Below, in pieces: positions 36,202 through 48,109 of a stretch of 64,000 nt of DNA; position 1 is the first letter of the stretch; each line of letters starts with the position of its first letter. The notes beneath the pieces are model-generated. The model was given only the letters and a program-made list of their open reading frames with translations. It made no database searches and had not been told where the DNA came from. The DNA is from Rostratula benghalensis (taxonomy: Eukaryota; Chordata; Aves; Charadriiformes; Rostratulidae): NCBI GenBank assembly GCA_013399305.1, contig VXAI01000021.1, positions 186,001-250,000 on the forward strand, in the 5' to 3' direction. Position numbers and translations under genes: made by a program.

Positions 36202-36253
36202 TACCTATCATAGATCTTTGTTCCATTGGAAAATTCTTACACCTGTTGAAAAG
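36202..36253 (+). other. 52-bp exon candidate with near-ideal splice sites
   Basis: The acceptor has about 25 bases of almost pure pyrimidine (ATCCCTGTCCTTTCTTTTCT) ending GAATAG, and the donor is AAAAG followed by GTAAGG. Two frames are open: TYHRSLFHWKILTPVEK ending in phase 0, and PIIDLCSIGKFLHLLK. By splice signals alone this is the strongest exon candidate in the window. It may belong to a noncoding RNA or be a pseudo-exon; no compatible neighbour was identified. Confidence 0.28.
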
Positions 36254-36756
36254 GTAAGGTGTTGGGCTAAGAAGAATTTACCACTGAGTGTAAATACTTT
36301 CTGTCTGCCTTAATATTTTATGCATTTGTGATTTGTCCTCTCATCTCTACAGTATAAATGATAGGACTGCTTTTGGTAGTGATGCTTTGTGGGTAGCATT
36401 TTTTTTTCTATAGAAACAGGATACGGGATAGTGAGTATCAATCTGTCTGTACAAACAGATAGTGGGCAGTGAATTAAGGCAGACTTTCACTGCTGTTGGC
36501 TCCCTTGTGTCCCACTAGGAGAACTATAGATGGAAGCTTCTGATGGTACGAAGACTTTTCCTTGTTGAGTGCTTGATAAAGGCGATATTATATACCTTTC
36601 TTCAGTATGCTTTAGATGTTTCTAATAAGCTCAGAATCAAAAGGCCCCACCAATTCAGACTTTGTTACAGTTAGTTCTTCTGCAAGCATTTCAGTTTCCC
36701 ATTAGTGAAAAGTAGAAAGTACATAAAACATAAATACAATAATGAGAAATACTATT

Positions 36757-36841
36757 TCACAGAATCACAGACTATCAGGGATTGGAAGGGACCTTGAAAG
36801 ATCATCTAGTCCAATCCCCCTGCCAGAGCAGGAACACCTGG
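36757..36841 (-). mobile_element. CR1 LINE, 3' tail only
   Basis: Reverse-oriented CR1 end: 'cacagaatcacagactatca', 'ggattggaagggaccttgaa', 'agatcatctagtccaatccc'. Only about 85 bp remain. Confidence 0.95.
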
Positions 36842-36849
36842 AAACTTTC

Positions 36850-38355
36850 TTCTGTGTCTCTGGCTTCCTTCTAGTTCTATCTCAGCCAAGGTTGTTGACA
36901 TCGTTGCTGTAAGTACTGTTACCATTTCAAGTGGAAAGCCATAGGATCAGGTTGTTTCCCATTTTGAATGAAATGGAGTTAAGTGCCCGTCACTAATAGA
37001 CACAAGGAGGAAGCCTGCCTGATTTCTGGCTGTGGCAGGTTATCTGCCCTCTATCATAGAGTGAGATGGTGACAGTGGCTTTCAGCCTTGAAGGGCAGAG
37101 AATTCAGTGCATCCAGCTGAGTCTCCATGATGGCATTCCAAAAGTAGCATGTCCCTCTGCTGCTTGAAACACTGTGTGTAAAGTGTGTAAGGCTGTGAGA
37201 AGTATAGCTCATATTTCAATGACTGAACCTAACGGCCAGGACTTGGAGAAATGCAAAAAAAGTCAGGGTATGAATCTTTTACAGCTTCATTCACCCAAAG
37301 GGACCTTTGGTGGAAGCTGGAGAGGCCAAGGTGTGGCCTCCACTCGCTGTACATAGTTTTGAACCACTGTAACCCTTGTTTGTGTTTTTCATTTTTTGTG
37401 CATAATGATGTTCTGTCCTCTGAGGAAATGTCACACAAATGACCTGTTTTGTTCTCCATCTAACAGCTATATGATTTCAATGTTGTCTGGAAAACAGTAA
37501 TTAATCAGGATTTTATTTAAACTGTACACAGCTAATTATAGCATGAAAACTGATACAGTTGATGTAGGATTCTTATTGCTGTTTCTAGTTGACTACTGTA
37601 ATAGCTTTTTATAGTATGATAATGTCTAAAAGTTCATAGGAAGAAAGCAGTGCTGCATTATGTTAGGTGCTGTATGTATGTTTAAAGTGCCTGATCCTAT
37701 TTAGTTGTAACCTACACTGAAATTCTGTAGCATTTTACCTGCACTTAGTATTGACCAGGGGTAGGATGCATGTACACAACAGTAGGTTAAAGCCTTGCTG
37801 CTCCAATGAGAACTCTATGGGTCTTAGTGCGGGAGAAGAGACAGCTTTGGGATTTGTACTTCGGTGGCTATCTGGGTTTGCTTGTAAATGTTTTGCTTCT
37901 CTAAACTGTTAGTAATTAAGTTGCTAATGTGTTAGGAGTTTGGTGTTGATTCTGTTTGTTTTAAAGTACGACTGAAATGAGTTCAGTTTAACTATGGGTA
38001 TGCAAGTTGTCACAGTGCATCAGTCCTTGTGACAGTGACACAGGAGAGGAGCATAGAGATACTTGCTCAATGACTGGCACATAATATTTGCATGGCTAAC
38101 TTGTCAAAACTACTTTCTGCTACCCTGAGCCTGAAGCACCAACCTGGCTCATGAGAACTGGGCTTCTGTCTTCCTGCTTCATACTGCATTGCCAAATGCC
38201 CCAAAGACAAGCAAAAAAATAATTTGGGATTGCAAATCATAATTGCCAATCAGGATATAGGAATCCAAATTTCCAATGACCCTCTGGGAGAGCTATTGTT
38301 GTGTCCTACAGGAGCTGCAAGAACTGCACAGGCAGCTTGATAAGGCAATCCATTC
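36850..38355. other. unique noncoding DNA
   Basis: No supported feature. An old repeat relic with 'gtgcctgatcctatttagtt' near 37687 may be present. Confidence 0.35.
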
Positions 38356-38358
38356 CTT

Positions 38359-38480
38359 CCTTCTCTTAACAAACATTTATTTCTTCTTCTGTTTTCTGAA
38401 GTGTCCTTACAACAAACATCCTTCTCTTAACAAACATTTATTTCTTCTTCTGTTTTCTGAAGTGTCCTTACAACAAACAT
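38359..38480. repeat. perfect 61-bp tandem duplication
   Basis: The unit beginning CCTTCTCTTAACAAACATTT and ending CCTTACAACAAACAT is 61 bp long and occurs twice head to tail (38359-38419 and 38420-38480) with no differences. Such identity indicates a very recent duplication or a joining artefact. A plus-strand frame running through it (38276-38635) is not evidence of coding: 61 is not a multiple of three, so the two copies are read in different frames. Confidence 0.97.
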
Positions 38481-38489
38481 GGCGAGAGT

Positions 38490-38548
38490 TTAAGTTAAGA
38501 CACTGGCCTAGGTATGGGAAGATCTATATTCAGATTTGGATTAATCCA
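38490..38548 (-). repeat. MIR-like fragment
   Basis: 'ttaagacactggcctaggta' and 'gggaagatctatattcagat' resemble the start of a reversed MIR ('actggcctgggagtcagg', 'acctgggttc'). Short and diverged. Confidence 0.4.
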
Positions 38549-39170
38549 GATGTGGTTGATCCAGCAATGCTTTTTAGAATACCGCTTGCACACAAGCAGT
38601 GCTCACCTTTTTGGATAATAGGAGGCACTGTATAAAGAAGAGCTGTGCTCCCAACAGAAGGGTTTTGTTTTCAGACCAGGGGGGAGGTTGCATGGTGTGA
38701 AAAGGCATTGTAATAGAAATAATGTAGATTAAGCTGCTTCCCTTTTTGTTTTTGTTTTTTTTTAATAATGATTGTCAAGAGGGGCCATAAACACACAACC
38801 TCCATTCAGCCCTGATGCTGCTTTGGAGCTCTTCTTTGTCTGTTTACAAGTGATCCCTAGGATATGGGGAGAGACTCCCCAGGATTTGCTAGATGGAAAT
38901 GGAGAATGAGGAGCAATGAGACAGGTTGAAACTTTCTTACCATCCTTGGCTCATGATCTTAGTCTTCCATTTGCGGAGGGACTTGATTCTAGTTCACTCC
39001 TCAAAGGACATGTGACAGTCAAAGGAGCAGACTTTGTGAAAGACTCAAAACCAGTCACATTTAATCAGAACAAAATAGATAATAATGCATAGACAAAAAA
39101 GTAAAAATACTCTCACACACATAGCCCTTCCAAACTAAGTTAGGAAATCAGCCTCCTTTGCCTCATTTAG

Positions 39171-39215
39171 GTTTATCTGTACTTCCTTTTAACGCATGGA
39201 TCCAAGTTTTTAAAA
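39171..39215 (+). other. candidate 45-bp exon, phase 0-0
   Basis: A strong acceptor (CTCCTTTGCCTCATTTAG) and a GTGAGT donor enclose 45 bases open in frame 0 (VYLYFLLTHGSKFLK) and in one other frame. The translation is hydrophobic. Possibly a pseudo-exon. Confidence 0.15.
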
Positions 39216-39379
39216 GTGAGTATTGATAACCAGTCTTCTTATTCTGAGCAAATTCTTTTAATTTAAGCTGAAGTCATCACTCTATCCAGAGTATATGTAC
39301 AAGTGCCATTTGTCGTCTCTCTGGCACAAGAAATGCAAGATGGTTCATAAAATCTAATCAGAAGTTGTAACTCATACTG

Positions 39380-40200
39380 ATTGCCCCCTAATGTCCCAGT
39401 TAATGTTGTGTTGTTTCATTTAGCTGACCCTCAGGAGCATTGAGGGATCAAAGGCAATTGCTCACTTGAGTTGTTTCGTGGCCGTGGACTTGCACGTGCT
39501 CCTGGGTAAACACAGGCCTAGGTGTTTTACTGGATCAGAGCCTGAATGGTTTCTGGCTTTGCTGGGACCAGGATCCCGGATCTCAAAGTGCCTGTCACTA
39601 ATGAACTTTAAAATTTGCATTTGAGATGCTTAGCATTGTTTCCAGCGACTACTTTCCACCTGTTTTTTTCCCATGTCTGTGTTTTTGTACCTGAATAATT
39701 TATTTGGACTTCTTTGCCACCCATTTTCAGTGGCTTTCGTAAAGTGCCACCCAAATCTGCAGATATTCTGCCTCCAAACCAAGATTATTTACAATGAAAG
39801 TTAAATTGAAAAGTTTTTTCAAATGTATTTGTCCCCTCCCAACCTTTTTGCTGCCAGCTTAGTTTATGTGTATGTATCTTGTGTCAAGAAAAGGCCTGTG
39901 ATGTGTCATCATCAAATTACATGAGGGGCTTTCAGCTACCTGTGATGCAGGGAGGCTGCCGCTGTGGTGCTCAGAATTGCTGAGGCCCCCCGGAGAGCTT
40001 CAATTCTCTCATCTCTTACTCCGTGGATCTAAGGTGCTGGGCTGTGAGATCCTCTACATCTGACTGATGCAAGATTCATGCTGCTGGGGGCTGGAGGGGA
40101 AAAACTGCATCTCGGTCAGATGATGTTAGAAGAGTTATGCATAAGGAGTGGGCAGAAGCAGTCCCTACCGCATACTTCAAAGAGTTTCTCCTCTGATTTG
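39380..40200. promoter_or_regulatory. possible conserved regulatory block
   Basis: Repeat-free, compositionally balanced stretch with no long open frame. It contains a palindromic E-box CACGTG at 39493, a forkhead-like GTAAACA at 39506 and a complete octamer motif ATTTGCAT at 39613. The clustering of intact transcription-factor words suggests an enhancer-like element. This is inferred from texture, not from alignment. Confidence 0.3.
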
Positions 40201-40426
40201 TGAATATCTTTTTGAAGGGGGGAAAAAGAACAACACTGCTACCACAAACATAAATTCCCGCAGTGATAATAAAGATCCTTGAGCCCCCAGTGTATTAATT
40301 ACTGTAAAGAAAAAGCAAAATATGCATTTCTTTTATTTTCAATTAAATTTAGGGAAGCATATGAAAACTGCGTTTTGAAAAGTCCCTTTGAATGTTATGG
40401 ACTGTCCTATGTTCATTACTTTGTTT

Positions 40427-40560
40427 TATATATATATATTTTTTAACCTCTTTTTAGTTAAATCCAACAAGCCTGAATCTGTCTTAGGATATGCAAGTGG
40501 AGACAACTAGACCAATTATATACACATGTATGTATATATTTATATATATGCAGGTTGTTC
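40427..40560. repeat. TA-rich low-complexity patches
   Basis: A (TA)n run at 40427-40439 and imperfect TATA repeats at about 40520-40552. Confidence 0.85.
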
Positions 40561-40599
40561 ATGTGTAAGAAAGCAAGCACTTGATATGTGAAAGTCAGG

Positions 40600-42660
40600 C
40601 TGTTACTTTCTTTTTGATAGAAATAGTGTTTTTAATTTTTCACCTAGCAGACTGGCATTCTTTCAAATGCCTGGAGATCTTACGTACTCTCCCTACAGAG
40701 CAGGAGAATATGGTCTGTGCCCCACCCAGGAGCTTACAGGGAAAGTGGCACTGTACTTGATGTGAATTTCTAGGTTTTCTTGCCAGAGCAGGGGGAATTG
40801 GGAAAACAGTAGCTATTCTCTTAATCAAAGCTGATTCATTGGCCTGTTCCCAAAGTGGTTCAGCCAGTGCTGTGCTTTACCCAAAGGAGTCTCAATGGGG
40901 ACAGTCAAGTCGCAAAGTTACTGGAGCCTGCAGGGACCTCCTGTCCCCAGCATCATCCCTCTGAGGCACGTTCCTAGGAGCACTGTTTCTGACTAGGACT
41001 GCGAATGCTGCGATGTGAGTTGTCTTCCCATTGGGTAACTCGGACACTTCCTTTCCATCCTGATGCCCCTGCTGCTCTGTACTGTCTTTGTGGACAGAAA
41101 ATGCTGGCCAGGTTGGATTTGACAGGCCTACTGCTCCTAAGGGAACTGATGGGGCAAAAGAATCTGGGAATTTATTAGCCTTGCTACTTGAAGCAAAATG
41201 CAAAAGCAGATGGGAATGCATCCTGTGATATCTCAGACTTACTGCAACAACGGATGAACACCTAATTTTGGCAATGTAGGATTCCCTGTGCTCCTTGAGC
41301 ATATGGCAGAGAAATTGAGTTTGTTTTGGATAACAAAATTAAGGTTGGTTTGACTAAATGTCAGTACTTGCAGGTTTCAGGTATTTTTTACAGGAAATAT
41401 GAGAAAGTACTGTGTTTACTAAGGAAATAATCTATCTTCCATTAAATGATTCCTTGGCCTTTAAACTAGTATAGACTGATTTATGAGCTTTTGCTTTCAC
41501 TTTATCTCTCCTTTTTGTTACCATGAATGAAATGCGTGTAGAACATTTACATGCTACCCTTCCTGTGTTTGTTCAGAATTATTTACTGAGTGATATGCTT
41601 TTTGTGGGACAGGGAGTAGTGAGATGATCAACTTCTCCAAACCTGGCCGAAGTGCTAGACAGCCATGTGAGCAAGAGTGCTCTTTTAATTTGTGCCCTAT
41701 TAATTACTTTGTTACCCTGGTTGTAGAGAGGAGAAAAAATTACAAACCAGTAATTCAGTAATCTATATAGGGTGTTCTGACATGGCAGTTATCCGTGAGG
41801 CAGTGGTTGGATCAGGGCTCCCTGGGAGCCCTGGCACAGAGGCAATTTGATGGGCGATATCAGTGATGCAAAATTACCCTTGCAGTTGCAATTGCCCAGG
41901 TATGCAAAGTGATTTGGGTTGGAAGTTGAAAGAAGAAAACTTGATCTGTATTCTTTTTTTGTTTGAGAGCATCTTCTTATGGCTTGCTTTTTTTCGCAGT
42001 TTGTGTCTTGGGCAAGGCACAGGTAGCTGAGAGAAAAAAGAAAGATTGAAAGTACTTCTAATTCCCTAAAATGGCATTGTTTCCTACTTTGTAAATTTTT
42101 AGCTTTCTATGAGAGGTCCACGGGCACAGACATATTTCCTTAAGCCCTTCTTATTTTGAAAGCTATGCTCAGCTGCTTGGGAGGAAGCAAGTTATTCTTT
42201 TATAGGAGGTCAGTTGATGGGGGCTAACTCTTCAAGATAATCACAACTAAGCAATATCTGTGTTTTGTGTATTGTGTATCCAGTACTTGCTGCAAATTGT
42301 TTTTAATCTCTGTGGAGTGATTAAAAAATCTCTGAGAAATCCAGATCTCCAGAAATAATTCAGTCTCCAGTACTGCCTGCTTACCATCATACTTCAGGAG
42401 ATGCTCTCAAGAATCCACTCCTCTCAGGGAGGTGAAACACTAATTCACTGTAAAACTGACAGCTTGGTTTTTTAGGGTTAACTCTGAGTAATAGATAAAT
42501 GGGGGTGAACAGTACTCTCCTGAAACACTCTTCAGTGTTCTGTAAGGTGGTGGGGAAGCTAAATTGCCTGAGTTAGTTATGTAGGTGAATGCCTCTAACC
42601 CAGTGACTAGATGGTGATGCTTTTGGTTTCTGGGTCAGGTCGTCCTATATATGCAGAATG
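40600..42660. other. unique noncoding DNA
   Basis: The 136-codon minus-strand frame at 40892-41302 has no domain and no strong donor. Nothing else seen. Confidence 0.4.
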
Positions 42661-42683
42661 AGCAGGCAGAATCTGTCTGCATT

Positions 42684-42706
42684 TGTGTGTGTGTGTGTGG
42701 GTGTGT
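42684..42706. repeat. (GT)n microsatellite
   Basis: Short GT repeat with one GGG interruption. Confidence 0.9.
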
Positions 42707-42709
42707 TAT

Positions 42710-43835
42710 GTTTGTTTACAATCGGCCTCTAATGAATTTATATCCTTGGAAGAACTGCATCCAAATTGGATGAGACAGGATAATGTGACCTAGATGCTTT
42801 CCACTACTAAGGTGGTCAAGAGTTAGGAGAGCTTGGTTTTGAGTCAAATTTCAGTCAGATGGATCCGTGACCTAGAAGAAATGTCCATCTTTCTAGGGAG
42901 AATGTTAATCCTATTGCATGTTATGGGATTTGGGGGGAAAAAAAAGCCCTCTATATGACTTGGTTTTATTTTATCAGACGCTATACTAGCAACGTAGATT
43001 ATTTTTCCCCTGCGTATCTGCTATTCTTTAGGCTTGTCAAGCAGAACAGAAAGCAAAAATAATGGAAAATAGTAATATTAGACACTTTTAAAACATTCTT
43101 GTGAAAAGTCAGTGGTACTGACAAGCATGAAATGTAAAAATAGATTTCTGAAAGAATATGTTTTTCAATTTATTATTTTAAATAATGTTCTGAACTGTTT
43201 CACAGAAAAATGCAAAGATGAAAATATTGCTACAAAGCCTGCACATAGGATCGTGAAAAATAATCTCCACTGGAAAGTATTGTCCATCACTAGCTATAGG
43301 TCTTCTTTGCTCTAATTTTTGAAAAGCAAACCTATTTATTTAAAGGACTGTTTATCTTTTAAGTACCATTGATTGAAATTTGGTTAAGTGTATCGCTGAG
43401 TTAAGCTCACACCTATTCATCGGTAGATAGGTGTCCCCCAGTCATTTTTGTTAACATCAGGTCAGAACAGGAAAAAGACTGAGAATGCTGATCTACGATT
43501 ATCCATCACCTTTAATTCATATTAGGGTTTCTAGACACAAGGGTTCAGAAAGAGAATTTTTTTATCAAATGTTTGATTGAAGTAAATGATGTGGTGATTT
43601 GACCCTCTTGTTCCTCAGTCTTGCATCTCCACCTGCACAACTCAAGTCCTTGTAGGCACTTTCTGATACTGCAGATCCCATTCATCTTTCTTTGTCAGCA
43701 TATTTGGGAGGAGGCTGGGAGGCAATAGAAAAAGAACATCCTCTTTTTAGACAAAAATAACTTCTATTCATAAAAGATTTTAAAGATATCTCTTTGAACA
43801 GCTAGTGCTGAGTTGATTCCAACCCCCGACCAACA
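42710..43835. other. unique noncoding DNA
   Basis: No supported features. Confidence 0.4.
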
Positions 43836-43838
43836 CCA

Positions 43839-43859
43839 CCCCCCCCCTTTTTTTTTTTT
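43839..43859. repeat. C-run/T-run junction
   Basis: Nine C followed directly by twelve T. Likely unstable in sequencing and replication. Confidence 0.95.
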
Positions 43860-44745
43860 CTCCAGCCCTTGGAACTACTCTTTTAGTTGGAAAGTAAAAA
43901 CCTGAAAAAATTGGCTCAGTTGGCCATTCATCTTCCTGGAAAACTGAACTAGATTGTTTCTTTCTGCTTCACACTCTACTTATTAGTTGGGTTTCATGTA
44001 GTGAAGGTATGCTGAGATTTGTAGATACGTGGATTAGCCCTGTTACATGGCAAGCAGTGGAACGGATACCCTGACTCTTTGCCAGAGGCAAATCCTTATT
44101 TCTGCTTTGGCTTTAAAAAATTTGAGTTTGAGACAAAGTATTCTGCCTCTCCTCATCAGGGCCTGCAGCACTGGTTTAATTTATTGGTATGACTAGAACC
44201 TTATGTTATTATTTCAGTTTTCTTTCAAGCCGGCTTTTAAGCAGCTCTGAAAGCATCCAAAGTATAACTGGAGCCAAAGCACTAGTGTCGGGGTGTAGTG
44301 GGGAAGACTGGAACTGTTAGTGTTTCTAGAGCTTGGAAGCAAGATGGTTAGGGAGGGGAGAGAGAAAAATTGTGTATGTGCAGCCTCCATTTAATAATAA
44401 GGAAAAGGGGAGTTTGTGACTCCTGAACCATTTTTCATTCTCTTCTTTATGGATACCATTCTCATACCTGCCTCTGCTGCCTGTTCACTGGCTTGTATTG
44501 CTCTAGGAATTTTTGTACAGAAAACATTGGCAGATTGGCCAAAAGATACTAAGTGCTACTCAAGTCTTTAAACTGTGTTTGCCTGAAGGGGAAGTTTCTC
44601 ATCAGTGTGGTTTCCTTGTATCAGATGTCGAGTTTTAGCAATGCTTGTATGGTGTGATAAGCAGATCAAATGGAGCTCACCTAAGTTACTTTAATTTCTG
44701 GCAGTCATTCCTGGTGCTTGACTAGTAGGACACTGCCAGAGATTT

Positions 44746-44822
44746 AGGGGGTTGGTTTTGGGTGGTTTTTTTTGTTTTTTTGGGTTGGGTTTTTGTTTGT
44801 TTGTTTGGGGGGTTTTTTTGTT
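44746..44822 (+). repeat. G/T-rich low-complexity tract
   Basis: About 75 bases almost purely G and T, with five or more runs of three or more G, including a G6. The most G-run-rich of the three tracts of this type. Confidence 0.85.
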
Positions 44823-45180
44823 ATATACACTGTGCTAAACTGGGCTGAAATCAGAGAATTGGTGGAATATTAGATCGTATCCAGAATGGTGAAATGGTTC
44901 AGGCATGACATTGGTTTTGAGGGTAACCTTGGTTAGAATAGGAAAGTTCAACTCTGTTTTGTTTTTTAATAAGTAATCTTTTTAAAGATGCTCTCATACA
45001 ATGCTTGCTTTCAAATGCTATTCACCATGTGGAATTGTTTATTTTCTCAGCAAAATCAGGTGGTTCTGGTCTGAATTCTGCTTTCTGAAATCCAGTCACA
45101 GTACCTCACTGAGAATATACCAAGTCTCTTCTATGGAAATTTAGATTCTTAATGCTCAGCAATTTACTGTCATACCTTAC

Positions 45181-45358
45181 AGGCTTTGGGTTCCTCTAGC
45201 TTGCACTCAAGGTGTTGTCTCTGCCAAACCCTTGTAAAATTCTCAGAAGTCCTGTCTGAGTTTGACAGATTTGAGACAGAGTCATTGGGACACTTCACTG
45301 CAGAGACCTCATTTCTTCCATGAGGCCAGATACTGTTCAGTCCGTGGAGAAGACTCAT
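45181..45358 (-). other. candidate first or internal coding exon
   Basis: On the minus strand an ATG at 45358 opens a frame of 59 codons, hydrophilic in its second half (KCPNDSVSNLSNSDRTSENF, then HLECKLEEPKA), that reaches a strong donor (GCCT followed by GTAAGG) in phase 1. An internal acceptor (GGTCTCTGCAG) would give a shorter phase 1-1 exon. Composition is protein-like, but I recognise no family. Confidence 0.22.
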
Positions 45359-45399
45359 CCTAATCCTTTGGGTCTAATTCTAAGGTCTTTGAATATGAC

Positions 45400-47450
45400 A
45401 GCTCACACTAAAGAAGTGGCTTAATGAAGGGAAATCGTGCATGAAAGACCTTTTGGCCCCAAAACTATGAGCTCAGAAATATGCTTTGGTGTTGATTAAG
45501 AAAGCAGCTTATGAACAACTGCTGCTACTTTCATTAGGACCACGTCATCACCACTCTGTGGTACCTCAGACTTGAGACAGCAGGCATGGACAATTAAGAT
45601 ATCTACCCTATCTTAGTCAATAAGAAGACAGTCTGTCTACTTTAAAGAGACCTAAAACTGGAGGGACAAATGACTTGGATGCTCAGAAGCCAAGGAGTCT
45701 TCCCCAAACCTTTTCCCAGAATGAAGACCATTGGTAATGACACAAGGATGTCACACGCATACCATTCTTTGAGTTCTAAATTGAACAAATTTGATATGAA
45801 AATCATGGGGAGGAAATAGGGATACCCGTTACACTGCAGATAGTCTTTGAATAGGCTCTGTGCTGCTCTTCTGCAAACTTGTGAAAACCTGACTGGAGTG
45901 ACTGGAGTTATTCTTGCCTTATGCTAGTGTAATTCAACATATTTTGGACCACATTGCCTTAAGTTTGATTGCAGCTCTGGTGAAAATCATGTTAGGCCAC
46001 TTAAGGGTAAACTGCCCTTAGAGCTGTATTTGCAGGTTGGCTGAGATGGGATGTGTGTGTAGCCATGGAACTTCCTTCAACAGCTCAAAATTGATGAAGC
46101 CTCGGTTTTTAATTTGGTGGGAGTTGGGCTTAGCATGATGTGTGGCTGTCATAGAGTAACATGGGCTTGTGTGTAGCAGAGTAATTCTTCTTTGCATAAT
46201 CTGATGCTCTTAGATTTGCCTAATCTTGTGTGTGTGTGCATTTACTCTCTATCCTTCACAGAAATCTTAGAGCCAAGTGTCTCCAGTAAAGAGAATTATT
46301 AATTGATGATGCCTTTCTACTTTGTAGACTGAAAAGTATTTCCTTGGGATTTTTAAAAATTAAAAATACAATTAAAGTTTATAGACTGAGCAGGAGGAAG
46401 TATAGGTCTAAAAGTGGATTTCCCATTCTGTAACTGAATGGGATATATGCACCTTTTAGCCCCTTAGCTTTCTCAGTTGGATAATTTTTTTGGCATAGTT
46501 TCCTTCCACTCAGGACATAAGCTATCAACTTGTCAAGCAGTGTGATGGTACTGTCAGTGTTCTCAATTTTCTCAGTTGCTTACAAACAGTGATTGTGGTC
46601 CTCCCTTATTTATACTCATGTAACTCATAAATAGTTCCACTAATCTCAACTAGCTAGTTTATTCTAAACTATTTCTCCTTGTTCACATGCTTTTAATCAA
46701 GATCAAGTTATGTACCTTTTCAGTTGCACCTGTTTTGTGTATTTACTTGAACTTACTTGTTTCAGTGCTGTCAGTGTCACCAACATAAATTTGTAGGTTA
46801 TGAAGGTTGATAGATCCCTCAACACATAGCTGGAAATCCTGGTATGCTATTTGGACAGTAATTGTTTGCTGGTTTCCTAATATGATGGGGAAAAACTTCT
46901 AATGTGGAAAAGGAGAATACATGGTAAAGGACAAAGGATGAGAATATTTAGTATGATAAAGTTGCACAATACGGTTATGGTTTGTGTAACTAGGGGACTC
47001 GGAGCTGTGTCTGGATGATAAAGGAAGAAGACATGTTTCTGTTTCTCAGTAGTACGTGCCAATACATGCTAGCCAGCACAGCTGTACTTCTGTGTTTGTG
47101 AAAGGGGAGAAGAGCAACTTGCTTTAGTAAAGGTATAGATTTTGCAAGAAGAGACCAGTATGTGTACCCCGTTTGACCCACTGTAGTGTTACAAGGCACA
47201 ATATGTTCTGGAGAGTGTGATGTGTTACATAAACAGTGAAATAGGAATTTGAGGTGGAGATGTTACAAATGTGGACTGGTCAGTGAGAATTCATGGGTTC
47301 TGCACATCTGCCACTGTAGAATAGTTAGAAGTACCAAGGTCAGCAAATTGTCTTTCCTGCTCAGTTCTAAGGAGGAAGAAAAGGAGCCTTCATGAAAGCA
47401 CCCTAGAAGTAATTTTGGCATTTTACCAACCTGAGCACATTGATCCTTAG
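45400..47450. other. unique noncoding DNA
   Basis: No repeat family or gene recognised. Confidence 0.35.
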
Positions 47451-47466
47451 TATTTCCGTGTGGCAG

Positions 47467-47509
47467 GGAATATAGGTCTTTCGAGTTCCCAGATTGTGCC
47501 ATCAACAGG
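47467..47509 (+). other. candidate 43-bp exon with perfect donor
   Basis: The donor (AACAGG followed by GTAAGTAT) matches U1 almost completely. The acceptor (TAGTATTTCCGTGTGGCAG) is fair. One open frame reads EYRSFEFPDCAINR and ends in phase 0; a second is also open. Isolated, so possibly a pseudo-exon. Confidence 0.2.
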
Positions 47510-48079
47510 GTAAGTATCCTCTTCCCATATGTTGTCAGTCTTAGTCCAGAAAAAGTGCCACCTTGTGACACCTGAACAAACCAACTTATAGCTCATCTCA
47601 TCAGTATTCCAAAAGAACTAGTATCACGTTCATGAAGTTACTATGGCCTTCAGTTATGAAGAGGCATAGCTGTCAGCTCTCCTTCTTTTACTGTTGTATC
47701 TTAATTGGTAATACAATGGTGCTTACACTTTTTGGTCAGAATCAGAGATGTGTTGTACAAATTGTACAAACCTGCTGCCCTGGGGCTAAAGCCCCCGTGC
47801 TCTGAGTAGATGGAAAGAACAAAGGAAATTACTGTTGCTCCGTGTCACTGATTGGAAGTTGAGGCTTGGGAAAAAATTGATTGATCAGTGATGTGAAGGG
47901 AGTTTGTAAGAGAGAAACTAATTTAATCTGGATATTCTGGAGCTGTACTGGTAGCATTCTGTATGTCACACATGTCATTGTGGCTAAGCCGCTGTTAGGG
48001 AGGTGACTTCCCTTCCCCTGCAGTTTGTGTGGTTCTTCTGTGTGCTGGGTTTGGGTACAAGGCCTGAGTTAATTACACC

Positions 48080-48105
48080 TTTTTTTTTTTTCTTTTTTTT
48101 TTTTT
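48080..48105. repeat. T-rich homopolymer run
   Basis: Two T runs broken by a single C. Confidence 0.95.
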
Positions 48106-48109
48106 CTCC

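Noticed and set aside
40892..41302. 136-codon minus-strand frame
   Set aside because: No domain, no donor of note, no start context. Probably a chance frame.
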